Both the position numbers and the translations under genes were made by a program. The notes beneath the pieces were generated by a model that searched no databases, was not told the origin of the DNA, and worked only from the letters and a program-made list of their open reading frames with translations. A DNA stretch of 64,000 nucleotides from Thiocapsa rosea (GTDB lineage: Bacteria; Pseudomonadota; Gammaproteobacteria; Chromatiales; Chromatiaceae), in assembly GCF_003634315.1 (NCBI RefSeq), contig NZ_RBXL01000001.1, positions 2,584,501 to 2,648,500 on the forward strand. Direction: 5' to 3'. How positions within the stretch are numbered: the stretch's first letter is position 1; each line of letters starts with the position of its first letter. Below, one piece after another: positions 9,373-17,887 of the stretch.

Positions 9373-10479
9373 TTAATGCTCGAACCGCACGCAGAGTACC
9401 GGCGGCAGATGATGGCTGACGCTCTGCCAGGAGTCGCCCTGGTCTTCGCTGACCCAGAGCGAGCCTGTCGTGCTGCCGAACGCGAGTCGCTCGCCGTCCT
9501 CGGCGCAGGCCAAGGCGTGGCGGTAGACCAGGTCGTAGGCCGGCTCGTCCGGCAGCCCCCGGCTCAGGACCTCGAAGCTCGCACCGGCGTCGCGCGTGCG
9601 TGTGACCACCAGACGCGCGTCGACCGGAAACCGCTGCTCGTCCTTGGTGGCGGGTACGAACCAGGCCGTGTCGGGGTCACGCGGATGGACGGCCACGGCG
9701 AAACCGAAGCTGGAAGGCGCGACCTCGGTGATCTCCGTCCAAGCCGCCCCGGCGTCGTCGCTGCGGAAGATGCCGTTGTGGTGCTGCATCCAGAGCCGCT
9801 CGGGGTGCGCCGGACACTGGACGATGAGGTGCGCATCCTGGGTGATGGGATCGTCGGCCAGCGCTGCCGGCAGATAGGCGTTGCGCAAACCCGACCCGAT
9901 CAGCGACCAAGTCGCGCCCGCATCTCGGGTGGTCCAGACGCCTCCGACCGAGACGCCGACGGTGACATGACGCGGGTCGCGCGGATCCACCAGGATCGAG
10001 TGAATCCCGGCGAAGTCGTACCCTCCGCCCGTCCATTGGCTGCGACGCGGATCCTCCCAGAGCGTGCGGGCGATCTCCCAGGTGTCGCCTTCGTCGCGCG
10101 AGTGGAATAAGGCCCCGGGAATCACGCCGCACCAGAGCTCGCCCGGCGCCCCGCACTCCAAGGCCCAGATCAACAGGGTACTCCACGGGACTTCAACCCC
10201 GCGCATCGGATCCTTGTCCTCCAGTCCCTCGGGTTTGGGCGGGAACACGGGCACCGGAGCCAGCGTCCAGGTCTCGCCCGCATCCTCGGAGCGCTGAAGC
10301 TTGACCCCGAAGTGCCCCAGGTCGAGCGCGGCATGCAGACGACGCCCGCCGGGCTCCACGAGCAACATGGATACCGGGTCGCCGAGGAACCAGCTTCGCG
10401 CGATACTCCAGCGCCCTCGATCGCTCCGCTCGATCCGAAACAGGCCCTTATGGGTTCCGACCAGCAGACGTTCGCTCAT
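9373..10479 (-). CDS. BNR/YCF48-like beta-propeller protein
   Basis: A 368-residue cytoplasmic protein (no signal peptide) built of repeated Asp-box motifs (S-x-D-x-G-x-T-W): SEDAGETW, SRDEGDTW, TRDAGATW, SDDAGAAW, TRDAGASF and SEDQGDSW. This gives a six- to seven-bladed propeller as in sialidases and Ycf48. It is often annotated exo-alpha-sialidase, but the catalytic arginine triad and Asp/Glu/Tyr set are not evident, so glycosidase activity is unlikely. Its ATG lies 1 nt after the stop of a MoaD/ThiS-like gene: a two-gene operon. The role is unknown; the pairing suggests a function with a sulfur-carrier-like protein. Confidence 0.75.
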   Translation of the reverse strand: MSERLLVGTHKGLFRIERSDRGRWSIARSWFLGDPVSMLLVEPGGRRLHAALDLGHFGVKLQRSEDAGETWTLAPVPVFPPKPEGLEDKDPMRGVEVPWSTLLIWALECGAPGELWCGVIPGALFHSRDEGDTWEIARTLWEDPRRSQWTGGGYDFAGIHSILVDPRDPRHVTVGVSVGGVWTTRDAGATWSLIGSGLRNAYLPAALADDPITQDAHLIVQCPAHPERLWMQHHNGIFRSDDAGAAWTEITEVAPSSFGFAVAVHPRDPDTAWFVPATKDEQRFPVDARLVVTRTRDAGASFEVLSRGLPDEPAYDLVYRHALACAEDGERLAFGSTTGSLWVSEDQGDSWQSVSHHLPPVLCVRFEH

Positions 10480-10480
10480 C

Positions 10481-10756
10481 TCAACCTCCGGATAGGGCTT
10501 GAGCGACGAAGATCGTGTCGCCGTCCTGGATCGGGTCCGACAAGCCACGACGATCCCGGATCAGTGTCTCGTTGATGAAAATGGCGACATGTCGGCGTAC
10601 CGCACCCTGGTCGTCCAGGACAAAACCGCGCATGTCGGGACGCGTGCGAAAGCAATGCTCCAGTGCGTCTCGCAGGTTGCTCCCCTCGACGCAGATCGGC
10701 GAACACTCCAGGTGGCGCGACAAATTGGGGGTAAAGCTCAGGGTCGTGGTGGTCAT
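10481..10756 (-). CDS. MoaD/ThiS-family small sulfur-carrier-like protein
   Basis: A 91-residue beta-grasp protein ending in the diagnostic Gly-Gly (VAQALSGG) that is adenylated and thiocarboxylated in MoaD and ThiS. The DGDTIFVAQALSGG segment matches the family C-terminus, and RRHVAIFINETLI matches a central strand. The ATG at 10756 is chosen because the beta-grasp domain begins there; the longer in-frame N-terminus is non-conserved. No moaE, thiG or E1-like gene is adjacent. Immediate coupling to the propeller gene suggests a dedicated, non-molybdopterin role. Confidence 0.8.
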   Translation of the reverse strand: MTTTTLSFTPNLSRHLECSPICVEGSNLRDALEHCFRTRPDMRGFVLDDQGAVRRHVAIFINETLIRDRRGLSDPIQDGDTIFVAQALSGG

Positions 10757-10976
10757 GGCCCCTCCGCCGGACGCATCGCGAATGGATGCCTTGGAGCTTC
10801 GAGCATAGGTCATAGCCGAGCGGATCGCGATGTCGCAGACGCGTTCCTCCAGCACCCGCGCTTCAGAGACCGTGCAAGCGTTCACTTGCCCCGCAGGGCG
10901 GCCCGAGGCCGCGGGTCCAGCCGAGGATGGCTCATCGGTCAGGGTTTCTTGGCTATGGGTGCCCTGCAGGTTGGAC
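10757..10976. other. Intergenic region, no gene seen
   Basis: About 220 bp between the cytochrome c gene (upstream on the minus strand) and the MoaD-like gene, both read leftwards. It probably holds the cytochrome terminator and the MoaD-like promoter; no clear hairpin or sigma-70 boxes could be assigned. Confidence 0.3.
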
Positions 10977-11561
10977 TTACCGTGTAACGACCAGGGAGTG
11001 GGCCTTCGGGACGAAGTCGAAGTAGGGTGTGGCCACCACCTCGCCGGGGGCCGCCGCGACGGGTACCGGCTCGCCGGCTGGCCCCAGAGATCGCACGAAC
11101 CGATGTATCGCGACCAGGTCCGCGTCCGTCATCGCGCTCAGGTTGAACCAAGGCATCGGCGGACGCTTCGGCTCCCGCGCCCGCACCAGCCAGTCGGCCT
11201 CGGTCAGCTCATTGAGCAGGAGCCGCAGATTGGTCGGGTAGGTCGTGCCCCAGGGGCCTTGGAAGCCGACCGCGCTGCCGGTGAGCCACTGCTCGGTCGG
11301 GATCTCGCCGTTGCCTTGCATGTAACCTTCGGTATGGCAGTCGTTGCAGCCGCTTACTTTGACCAGGTAGCGGCCGCGTTCGATGAGCGAAGCCGGGTCG
11401 TTCAGGTCCGACATGCCCGAGTCGGTAAACGGACTCGCAGCGGGCTCGATGAGCGAAGCCGTCGAATCGGCGAATGGCTCGGCGTTGACGCCCCGCGGGT
11501 CGGCGGTGACTGCGTGGGCAATCAGGGCGAGGATGGGCAGGGCGATGCTGCGAGCGTTCAT
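10977..11561 (-). CDS. Periplasmic monohaem c-type cytochrome
   Basis: A 194-residue exported cytochrome c. A signal peptide (MNARSIALPILALIAHAVTA) is followed by a linker and a haem domain with one CNDCH motif (C-x-x-C-H, around residue 72) and a likely distal methionine ligand in PPMPWFNLSAM. It resembles the single-haem domains of dehydrogenase-associated cytochromes. The linker carries a partly duplicated segment (ASLIEPAASP and ASLIERGRYL) whose DNA repeats ATGAGCGAAGCC about 68 bp apart. It is divergent from the PPOX operon. The redox partner cannot be told. Confidence 0.85.
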   Translation of the reverse strand: MNARSIALPILALIAHAVTADPRGVNAEPFADSTASLIEPAASPFTDSGMSDLNDPASLIERGRYLVKVSGCNDCHTEGYMQGNGEIPTEQWLTGSAVGFQGPWGTTYPTNLRLLLNELTEADWLVRAREPKRPPMPWFNLSAMTDADLVAIHRFVRSLGPAGEPVPVAAAPGEVVATPYFDFVPKAHSLVVTR

Positions 11562-11797
11562 CGTGATTATCTCCAGCGGTGAATGGCGGGGAATAGGGAC
11601 AATGAGAGGCTAGTCCCCAGGCCCGCGGCGCGTTGCTAAGTCTTCGCTAACGGATTGCTAAAAGTTCCTTAACCCGCGGATGCTCGCGGATCCGGGGTTC
11701 GGGAGATGGCCCGGAGACGGGCTGCGAGGCAGGCGCTGGCAAGTCATCGCCAAGCTTGTAGAATCCCGGAATACCCGCCGCGTTTGGTGACCGGCCC
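11562..11797. promoter_or_regulatory. Divergent promoter region, cytochrome c / flavin-barrel operon
   Basis: A 236-bp gap between divergently transcribed genes, so promoters for both must lie here. A relatively A/T-rich stretch (11635-11670, GCTAAGTCTTCGCTAACGG then GCTAAAAGTTCCTTAACC) contains three direct GCTAA motifs, a possible regulator site. No consensus promoter can be assigned with confidence. Confidence 0.35.
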
Positions 11798-12322
11798 ATG
11801 TCGATGTCCCAGATGGTGACTGCTCCGTCGTCGTCCGACTGCCCGCTGCTCGATCAGGCCCGGGTCGAGTTCCTGCTCGGCCCGGTTTCGATCTGTCTGG
11901 CGTCACGCGATGCAGCCGGGGTGCCGTCCCTCGCCCGCGCCTTTGGTTGCCGGGTCACCGCGGATCGCCTGGAGGTCGCCGTGCTCGTGCCGACGCGGAC
12001 GGCCGAAGCCTTGTTGCGTGATGTGACCGCCGGCGCACCGATCGCGGTGGTGTTCAGTCGCCCCAAGACCCACGAGACCCTCCAGCTCAAGGCCCCGGCG
12101 GCGCGTCTCGAACCGCTCGGACCGACCGATCGGCAGCGCATGCGCGCGAGCGGCAGTGCCTTCGCCGCCGAACTCATCGCCCTGGGATATTCGGCGGTCT
12201 TTTCCCATGCCCTGGTGGCGCCGAGTAACGAGGACGCGGTGGCTGTGGCCTTCTCCCCGACCCTGCTCTTCGACCAAACTCCCGGGCCGCGAGCCGGCAG
12301 GCGCCTGGAGCCGCAGTCATGA
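11798..12322 (+). CDS. Pyridoxamine-phosphate-oxidase-like flavin split-barrel protein
   Basis: A 174-residue protein of the FMN-binding split-barrel (PNPOx-like) superfamily. The pattern FLLGPVSICLASRDAAGVPSLAR, then AVLVPTRTAEALLRDV and GAPIAVVFSRPKTHETLQLKG-like strands, matches small family members that bind flavin, F420 or haem. Its stop overlaps the next gene's ATG by 4 nt (ATGA), so the two are translationally coupled and probably act together. The substrate is unknown; vitamin B6 oxidation is not implied because residues typical of true PdxH are not seen. Confidence 0.65.
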   Translation: MSMSQMVTAPSSSDCPLLDQARVEFLLGPVSICLASRDAAGVPSLARAFGCRVTADRLEVAVLVPTRTAEALLRDVTAGAPIAVVFSRPKTHETLQLKAPAARLEPLGPTDRQRMRASGSAFAAELIALGYSAVFSHALVAPSNEDAVAVAFSPTLLFDQTPGPRAGRRLEPQS

Positions 12323-13731
12323 CAGTGCCGCTGAGCGCACTGCGGGCCTGCTTCGAAGGCGCCGTGCCGGCGACCATTGCCACCTGTGCCGCGGACGGCA
12401 CGCCCAATGTCGCCAAGCTGTCGCAGGTTCATTTCGTCGACGACCGGCACGTCGCCCTGTCCTACCAGTTCTTCAATAAGACCCGCGAGAACCTGCTGCA
12501 TGGGCGCCGGGCGACGGTGGAGGTGATCGACCCCTTGAGTGCCGCCATCTACCACCTGCACCTCGAGTATCTGCGCACCGAGACCGAAGGGCCGCTGTTC
12601 GAATACATGAAGGCGCGGCTCGCCGCCATCGCCTCCCACACCGGTATGAGCAAGGTGTTCCGCCTGCTCGGTGCGGACCTGTTTCGGGTGCTGCGCGTCG
12701 ATGCCATGCCCGGCGATGCGCTCCTGCAGCCGTCCCCGCCGGCAGATCTGCTGGCCGGACTGCGGGCCTGTGTCGCCTCCCTGGCCCGCTGTACCGACTT
12801 GGCCCAATTGCTCGAGGTCACGCTGGCGGGCCTCGCGCAGCACTGGGATGTCCACCATGCCATGTTGCTGATGCTCGACCCGGATCAGCGGCGTCTCTAT
12901 ACCGTCGCCAGCCGCGGCTACCCGGAGTCGGGCGTCGGCTCCGAGGTGCGCGTCGGCGAGGGCATCGTCGGCGTCGCCGCCGGGGCCCGAACCCCGATTC
13001 GCATCGGCTACGTGGTCCAGGAATACCGCTACAGCCAGGCGACCCGCCGACACTTCGCCGACAGCGCCGACGGCGGTGTGCTGGAGACCGAGATCCCGTT
13101 CCCCGGTCTCGCGGATGCCGGCAGCCAGTTGGCCGTGCCTTTGCTCAGCGGCGATCGGCTGCTCGGCGTACTGTATGTCGAGAGCCCCGTCGAGGAACGC
13201 TTTACCTATCATGACGAGGACGCCTTCGTGGTCCTGGCGTCCCATCTGGCCCTTTCCATCGATGGGCTCGCGCGGGCCGTGGACCAGGCCTGCGAGCCAC
13301 CCGTGTCCGTCTCGGCGTCGATCATGCCCCGTGCGCCCGCAACCCCGCCGGGTACTCAATCGATAGCTGCGTCCGCTGCAGGGACCACGGGCGGGACGCC
13401 GGGCGGGCCGATCCAGATCCGGCACTTCCCCCACGACCACAGTCTGTTCGTCGACAACGAATACCTGATCAAAGGCGTCGCCGGGGCGATCTGCTGGAAG
13501 CTGCTGCGCGAGCACACCGCGTCCGGGCGGGCGGATTTCACCAACCGCGAGTTGCGCCTGGATACGTCGCTGCGCCTGCCCGAGGTCACCGACAACCTGG
13601 ACGCGCGCCTGATCCTGCTGCAGCGAAGGCTCGCCGAGCGCTGTCCATTGCTGGCCATCGAGAAGACCGGCCGAGGGCGTTTTCGCTTGGTCGTGAGCCG
13701 GCCGTTGCAGCTCGTCGACGTGTCCGCTTAA
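12319..13731 (+). CDS. Flavin split-barrel + GAF + C-terminal winged-helix-like sensor protein
   Basis: A 470-residue multidomain protein. Residues 1-140 are a PNPOx-like split barrel (VPATIATCAADGTPNVAKLS, then FNKTRENLLHGRRATV). Residues about 155-320 form a GAF domain (DLAQLLEVTLAGLAQHWDV to YHDEDAFVVLASHLALSI). A proline/threonine-rich linker follows, and residues 365-470 look like a winged-helix/OmpR-type output (GAICWKLLREHTASG, FTNRELRLDTSLRLPE, LQRRLAERCPLLAIEKTG). This suggests a one-component redox or ligand sensor with a nucleic-acid-binding output, coupled to the smaller split-barrel protein. Its stop codon lies within repeat copy 2. Domain assignments are by pattern only. Confidence 0.6.
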   Translation: MTVPLSALRACFEGAVPATIATCAADGTPNVAKLSQVHFVDDRHVALSYQFFNKTRENLLHGRRATVEVIDPLSAAIYHLHLEYLRTETEGPLFEYMKARLAAIASHTGMSKVFRLLGADLFRVLRVDAMPGDALLQPSPPADLLAGLRACVASLARCTDLAQLLEVTLAGLAQHWDVHHAMLLMLDPDQRRLYTVASRGYPESGVGSEVRVGEGIVGVAAGARTPIRIGYVVQEYRYSQATRRHFADSADGGVLETEIPFPGLADAGSQLAVPLLSGDRLLGVLYVESPVEERFTYHDEDAFVVLASHLALSIDGLARAVDQACEPPVSVSASIMPRAPATPPGTQSIAASAAGTTGGTPGGPIQIRHFPHDHSLFVDNEYLIKGVAGAICWKLLREHTASGRADFTNRELRLDTSLRLPEVTDNLDARLILLQRRLAERCPLLAIEKTGRGRFRLVVSRPLQLVDVSA

Positions 13732-13869
13732 ACCGCGCCCAGCGCGGTATGCGATGTTTTTGGATGGGATCGGCCCCGGCAGACTTGACGAGCGCTGGAG
13801 TCAGCGCGGTTTAAGATATTAAAAAATATATCGTTTCAAACCGCGTCTCTGCTAAGGGTTGTGGATGCA
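13728..13869 (+). repeat. AACCGCG palindromic element, 3'-truncated (copy 2)
   Basis: Left hairpin intact (TTAAACCGCGCC to AGCGCGGTTTAA), then the AT-rich linker TATTAAAAAATATATC, then the first third of the right half (AAACCGCGTCTCTGC), after which similarity stops near 13869. It is the GATGTTTTTGGATGGGATCG subtype. The stop codon of the preceding gene (TAA, 13729-13731) is the left terminus of the element. Confidence 0.85.
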
Positions 13870-13987
13870 GCGATCGCCGGGTCGCCTGCCGCGCGTGCCC
13901 CGATCCTCCGGGTGTTTTGTTCCATGCGGCTAAATTTCAGGTCCCCTCGGTATATCATCCCGCCGAAGCCAAACCCGGAGCACCCGC

Positions 13988-15172
13988 ATGACCAGGATCG
14001 GAACACCCGGCGCCGCAGGCGCGACCCGCATGATGTTGCTCGGCTCGGGCGAGCTCGGTAAGGAGGTCGCCATCGAGGCGCAGCGCTTCGGGGTGGAGGT
14101 GATCGCCGTGGATCGCTACCCGGGCGCGCCGGCGATGCAGGTCGCGCATCGCAGCCATGTCATGAACATGCTGGATGCCGACGCACTGGCGGCACTGGTT
14201 GCCGAAGAGGATCCGGCACTGATCGTCCCCGAGATCGAGGCGATCGCCACGGCGACGCTCCTGGAGTTGGAAGCCGGGGGCCGTCATGTCGTGCCCACCG
14301 CGCGGGCTGCGCATCTGACGATGAACCGCGAGGGCATCCGTCGGCTGGCCGCGGAGGAGTTGGGCCTGCCAACCTCGCCCTATCGGTTTGCCGATGACGA
14401 CGCCGGCTACCGTGCCGCCGTCGAGGCGATCGGTCTGCCCTGCGTGGTCAAGCCGGTCATGAGCTCTTCGGGCAAGGGTCAGAGCACCGTGCGCAGTCCG
14501 GAGCAGGTGCAGGGTGCGTGGGATTACTCGCAGCAGGGCGGGCGCACGGGGTCGGGCCGCGTGATCGTGGAGGGCTTCGTCGCCTTCGACTACGAGATTA
14601 CCTTGCTGACCCTGCGTCACGGGGACCGGACCAGCTTCTGCGCGCCGATCGGCCATCTGCAGATCGACGGCGACTACCGCGAATCTTGGCAGCCGCACCC
14701 GATGTCGGCATGCGCGCTGGCCCGTGCGCAGGAGATCGCCGGTGCGGTGACCGATGCGTTGGGTGGCACCGGCATCTTCGGCGTGGAGCTGTTCGTGCGC
14801 GACGATCAGGTCTGGTTCAGCGAGGTCTCGCCGCGCCCGCACGACACCGGGTTGGTGACGCTGATCTCGCAGGATCTCTCGGAGTTCGCGCTGCATGTGC
14901 GCGCTATCCTGGGTCTGCCGGTGCCGCAGATCAGGCAGCTCGGCCCTTCGGCATCGGTGGCGCTCTTGGCGGAGGGGCGGTCGCAGGATCTGCGCTTCGG
15001 CGGTCTGGATCGTGCACTCGCGGAGCCGGACACCGCCATGCGCCTGTTCGGTAAACCTGAGGTCGACGGCAAGCGTCGCGTGGGTGTGGCGCTGGCGCGC
15101 GGAGAGACGCTGGAGGAGGCTCGGGAGAAGGCTCGGCGTGTTGCGGGGGCGGTCGAAATCGAGCTGGCTTGA
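13988..15172 (+). CDS. purT: Formate-dependent phosphoribosylglycinamide formyltransferase
   Basis: A 394-residue ATP-grasp enzyme of purine synthesis that converts GAR to FGAR using formate and ATP, the folate-independent alternative to PurN. It shows the N-terminal [20 protein letters not shown] motif, the ATP-grasp segment [12 protein letters not shown], and the metal-binding [17 protein letters not shown] motif typical of PurT. Length is normal. The ATG follows a GGAG motif, and the gene is monocistronic between two repeat-rich gaps. Confidence 0.96.
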   Translation: MTRIGTPGAAGATRMMLLGSGELGKEVAIEAQRFGVEVIAVDRYPGAPAMQVAHRSHVMNMLDADALAALVAEEDPALIVPEIEAIATATLLELEAGGRHVVPTARAAHLTMNREGIRRLAAEELGLPTSPYRFADDDAGYRAAVEAIGLPCVVKPVMSSSGKGQSTVRSPEQVQGAWDYSQQGGRTGSGRVIVEGFVAFDYEITLLTLRHGDRTSFCAPIGHLQIDGDYRESWQPHPMSACALARAQEIAGAVTDALGGTGIFGVELFVRDDQVWFSEVSPRPHDTGLVTLISQDLSEFALHVRAILGLPVPQIRQLGPSASVALLAEGRSQDLRFGGLDRALAEPDTAMRLFGKPEVDGKRRVGVALARGETLEEAREKARRVAGAVEIELA

Positions 15173-15211
15173 GGCAAGCGTTGCTGTGTCGAGATTCCGG
15201 GACCATCCGGA

Positions 15212-15260
15212 ATCGTTGTCGTTGTCGACAATCGATTACGATCACGACAACGACAACGAG
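15212..15260. repeat. GTTGTC/GACAAC inverted hexamer repeat
   Basis: GTTGTCGTTGTC followed after the core AATCGATTACGATC by GACAACGACAAC: two arms that can pair. Placed after purT and facing fbp, whose 3' end lies 100 bp further on, so it may serve as a terminator for either. The core ATCGTAATCGA is shared, in reverse orientation, with the copy at 63584. Confidence 0.8.
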
Positions 15261-15360
15261 CGGTCTCGGCGAATCTGCGGTGAAGTGCTAAGGCGCGTGT
15301 TGCCGGATCGCCGTACTGAGTCGCGTCGAGGACTGCAAACAGGATCCGGCAAACGGGCCT

Positions 15361-16374
15361 TTAGGCTTGGTCGTGGTAACCCAGGATGCGCTCGACCTCG
15401 TTCTTGGAACCCAGGATGACCGGGACCCGCTGATGCAAGGACTCGGGCTGCAGATCCATGATGCGCTGGGTGCCCGTGATGGACCCGCCGCCGGCCTGCT
15501 CGACGATGAAGGACATAGGGTTGGCCTCGTAGAGCAGACGCAGCTTGCCGCCTTGACCCTTGTCCTTCATCTTGCTGTCGATGGGGTACATGAAGACGCC
15601 GCCGCGCGTGAGGATGCGATGCACCTCGGCGACCATGGAGGCGATCCAGCGCATGTTGAAGTCCTCCCCGCGCGGGCCTTCTTTGCCGTCCAGGCACTCC
15701 TGGACATAGCGTTTGACCGGCGGTTCCCAAAAACGCATGTTCGAGGCGTTGATCGCGAACTCACGCGTGTCGGCCGGAATCGTCATGTTCGGGTGGGTGA
15801 GGATGAACTCGCCGATGTTCTGATCCAGGGTGAAGCCGTTCACGCCGTTGCCGGTGGTCAGGACCATCATGGTCGAGGGTCCATAGAGCGCATATCCGGC
15901 GGCGATCTGTTGGGTGCCGGCCTGGAGGAAATCACGCTCGGTCGGCGCGCCGTCGCCGCCCTGAATGCGCAGGATCGAGAAGATGGTGCCCACCGAGACG
16001 TTCACGTCGATGTTCGAGGAGCCGTCGAGCGGGTCGAAGGTCAGTAGATACTTGCCGCGAGGGTACTTGGCCGGGATGTCGTAGATGGTGTCCATCTCTT
16101 CGGACGCCATGGCCGCCAGATGACCGGCCCATTCGTTGGACTTGATGAAGACCTCGTTGGTGAGGATGTCGAGCTTCTTCTGAGTCTCGCCTTGGATGTT
16201 CTCGCTCTCGGCGCTCCCGAGCACGCCGACCAGCGCACCATGGTTCACCATGTTGCTGATGACCTTGCAGGCCGTGACGATATCGTTGAGCAGGGAAGTG
16301 AAATCGCCCGTGGCGCCGGCCACGTGACGCTGCTCCTCGATGATGAACTGGGTGATGGTCGTGCCGTTGTGCAT
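15361..16374 (-). CDS. fbp: Class I fructose-1,6-bisphosphatase
   Basis: A 337-residue Mg-dependent FBPase removing the C1 phosphate of fructose-1,6-bisphosphate, needed for gluconeogenesis and for RuBP regeneration in the Calvin cycle. The metal/phosphate motif [15 protein letters not shown] lies near residue 111-126, with further matches [12 protein letters not shown] and [20 protein letters not shown] containing the C-terminal metal-binding glutamate. Length matches E. coli Fbp. AGAGGA lies 8-13 bases before the ATG, and repeat copy 3 begins only 17 bp upstream of the start, so transcription must start in or pass through that repeat. Confidence 0.96.
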   Translation of the reverse strand: MHNGTTITQFIIEEQRHVAGATGDFTSLLNDIVTACKVISNMVNHGALVGVLGSAESENIQGETQKKLDILTNEVFIKSNEWAGHLAAMASEEMDTIYDIPAKYPRGKYLLTFDPLDGSSNIDVNVSVGTIFSILRIQGGDGAPTERDFLQAGTQQIAAGYALYGPSTMMVLTTGNGVNGFTLDQNIGEFILTHPNMTIPADTREFAINASNMRFWEPPVKRYVQECLDGKEGPRGEDFNMRWIASMVAEVHRILTRGGVFMYPIDSKMKDKGQGGKLRLLYEANPMSFIVEQAGGGSITGTQRIMDLQPESLHQRVPVILGSKNEVERILGYHDQA

Positions 16375-16390
16375 GGGTGTCCTCTGGGTT

Positions 16391-16581
16391 TTAAACCGCG
16401 CCAGCGCGGTATGCGATGTTTTTGGATGGGATCGGCCCCGGCCGCCTTGACGACCGCTGGAGCCGGCGCGGCTTAAGGTTTTAAAAAATATATCATTTTA
16501 ACCCGCGTCTCCGCTAAGGGCTGTGGATGCACTAAACGTCGAGCTCACTCGAAAATCTAGCCTCCCGCTCTGGACGCGGTT
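16391..16581 (+). repeat. AACCGCG palindromic element, full length (copy 3)
   Basis: A 191-bp copy of the GATGTTTTTGGATGGG subtype with left hairpin, AT linker (TTTTAAAAAATATATCATT) and right half ending CTCTGGACGCGGTT. A few mismatches occur in the termini (GCGCGGCTTAAG, AACCCGCGTC). It sits immediately upstream of the fbp start. Confidence 0.88.
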
Positions 16582-16677
16582 GAGTTGCGTCGAGCGCTTT
16601 TAAGCAATCGGCAGTATAGGGTTTTCCGGTCTTGCCATAAACCCAGCGCGGGGTTGCGAAATGGCCGGTTCGGACGG

Positions 16678-17571
16678 TCAGCGCCCGGGCCGTTGCGCGC
16701 GGAGTTGCGCGAGCGCCTCCTCGGCCTCTTGGCGCGCCCGAATCTCTTCATCCAGACGCTGCTCGAGCGCCATGCGTGCCTGGCTTTCGGACTCGGCACG
16801 TCGAGCCTCCGCCTCGGCTCGTTCCTCGGCCTCGCGCCAGCCCGGCAGCACGAATGCGGCGTAGACCGGATCTCGACGCATCTCCTCAAGCGAAGGCTGC
16901 GCGATCAGATCGTCCAACCGGAACCCAAGGCCGGGCAGGACGCGGGAGTGGATCACGCCCTCCTCGGGTGCAATGGGGACGTAGACACCCGCAGTCGTCA
17001 GTGTGTAAAAGGCCTGACGCTCGGGTTCGCGGTGCAGAATGATGTATTCCTTGACACCGCCTGCGGCATATTCGGCCTTCTTGGTCACCGTGTCGCGCAC
17101 GATACCTGCGGGCTTTCTCTCGGACAGTGCCTCCACGCAGAGATCGAAGACGCCGTGATAGGAGGCGTCGAAATACAACAGCGGCTGTGGGTTGTCATTG
17201 CGCACGACGCCGAAGTCCGGCTTGCGGATCACCGTCCCGGTCGGCAGCGGCAACCTGAACCCCATCTCCAGTGCGACCATCTTCGCGATTGGCCGGGCGC
17301 GCAGGAAGTGTTGCAGGAGTAGCGTGAACCAGGCATAGACCAGATAGGTGCCGTAATCGGACACGGGTTTCTCCTCCAAGCGACCGTTGTTCCATTCGTA
17401 ATGGATGTCCGATTCGAAGTAGTAGTCGCGCCAGTACTCCTCCTCCGTGACCAAGCGACCCGCCTGCGAGACGGGTTGAACGCTGTCTGTTTCAGTTGTC
17501 GGTGTGTGCTGCTCGGCTCGAGCGGCTGCGCGCGTGGACATGGTGACATCGACCTCTGCCAAAGCGATCAT
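16678..17571 (-). CDS. Uma2-family restriction-endonuclease-like protein
   Basis: A 297-residue protein of the Uma2 family (PD-(D/E)XK fold), abundant in cyanobacteria and phototrophs. Core motifs are IRKPDFGVVRND (catalytic Asp), LCVEALSERKP (Glu) and KKAEYAAGGVKEYIIL (Lys and family signature). The C-terminal 70 residues form a charged coiled coil (EERAEAEARRAESESQ). A second in-frame ATG at 17541 may be the true start. No methyltransferase neighbour is present; these proteins often occur alone, and their role is poorly understood. Confidence 0.85.
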   Translation of the reverse strand: MIALAEVDVTMSTRAAARAEQHTPTTETDSVQPVSQAGRLVTEEEYWRDYYFESDIHYEWNNGRLEEKPVSDYGTYLVYAWFTLLLQHFLRARPIAKMVALEMGFRLPLPTGTVIRKPDFGVVRNDNPQPLLYFDASYHGVFDLCVEALSERKPAGIVRDTVTKKAEYAAGGVKEYIILHREPERQAFYTLTTAGVYVPIAPEEGVIHSRVLPGLGFRLDDLIAQPSLEEMRRDPVYAAFVLPGWREAEERAEAEARRAESESQARMALEQRLDEEIRARQEAEEALAQLRAQRPGR

Positions 17572-17760
17572 CTTCGCATGTCCAACAGGTTAGCAGTTTC
17601 CATGGTCGCCGTGTCTGCATCGCCAGCGACCCGAACAGCGAGGTTGCAGGATCAGGATGTCCGGGTGATGATCGCGGCTCATTGCATCCCGCGCCCTATC
17701 CGAACCATCCCGGTTGGACGGAGCGGGTGGAGCAGCGCAGTCGGGTAATGGACAAGCGCC

Positions 17761-17839
17761 GTAGGGTGGACAAGCGCAGCGCAGTCCACCAGCGCCCGCG
17801 CAGCACTCGGTGGACTTCGCTCTCGCTCGTCCACCCTAC
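17761..17839. repeat. Palindromic GTAGGGTGGAC repeat
   Basis: A 79-bp inverted repeat: GTAGGGTGGACAAGCG at 17761 pairs with CGCTCGTCCACCCTAC at 17824-17839, with inner arms GTCCACC/GGTGGAC. This stem-loop family is common in gammaproteobacterial intergenic DNA. Its presence just before the helicase gene argues against upstream in-frame start codons for that gene. Confidence 0.85.
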
Positions 17840-17887
17840 TTGTCGGTCTTACGAACAAGACCGACTCATCCCATCAGCCAACACCCC

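Noticed and set aside
9373-10479. Annotation of the BNR protein as a true sialidase.
   Set aside because: It has no signal peptide, and the arginine triad and nucleophile Tyr/Glu pattern are not evident; Asp boxes alone do not define the activity.
12319-13731. Calling the PPOX proteins PdxH (pyridoxine oxidase).
   Set aside because: Only the split-barrel core is shared; PdxH-specific C-terminal motif and length are absent.
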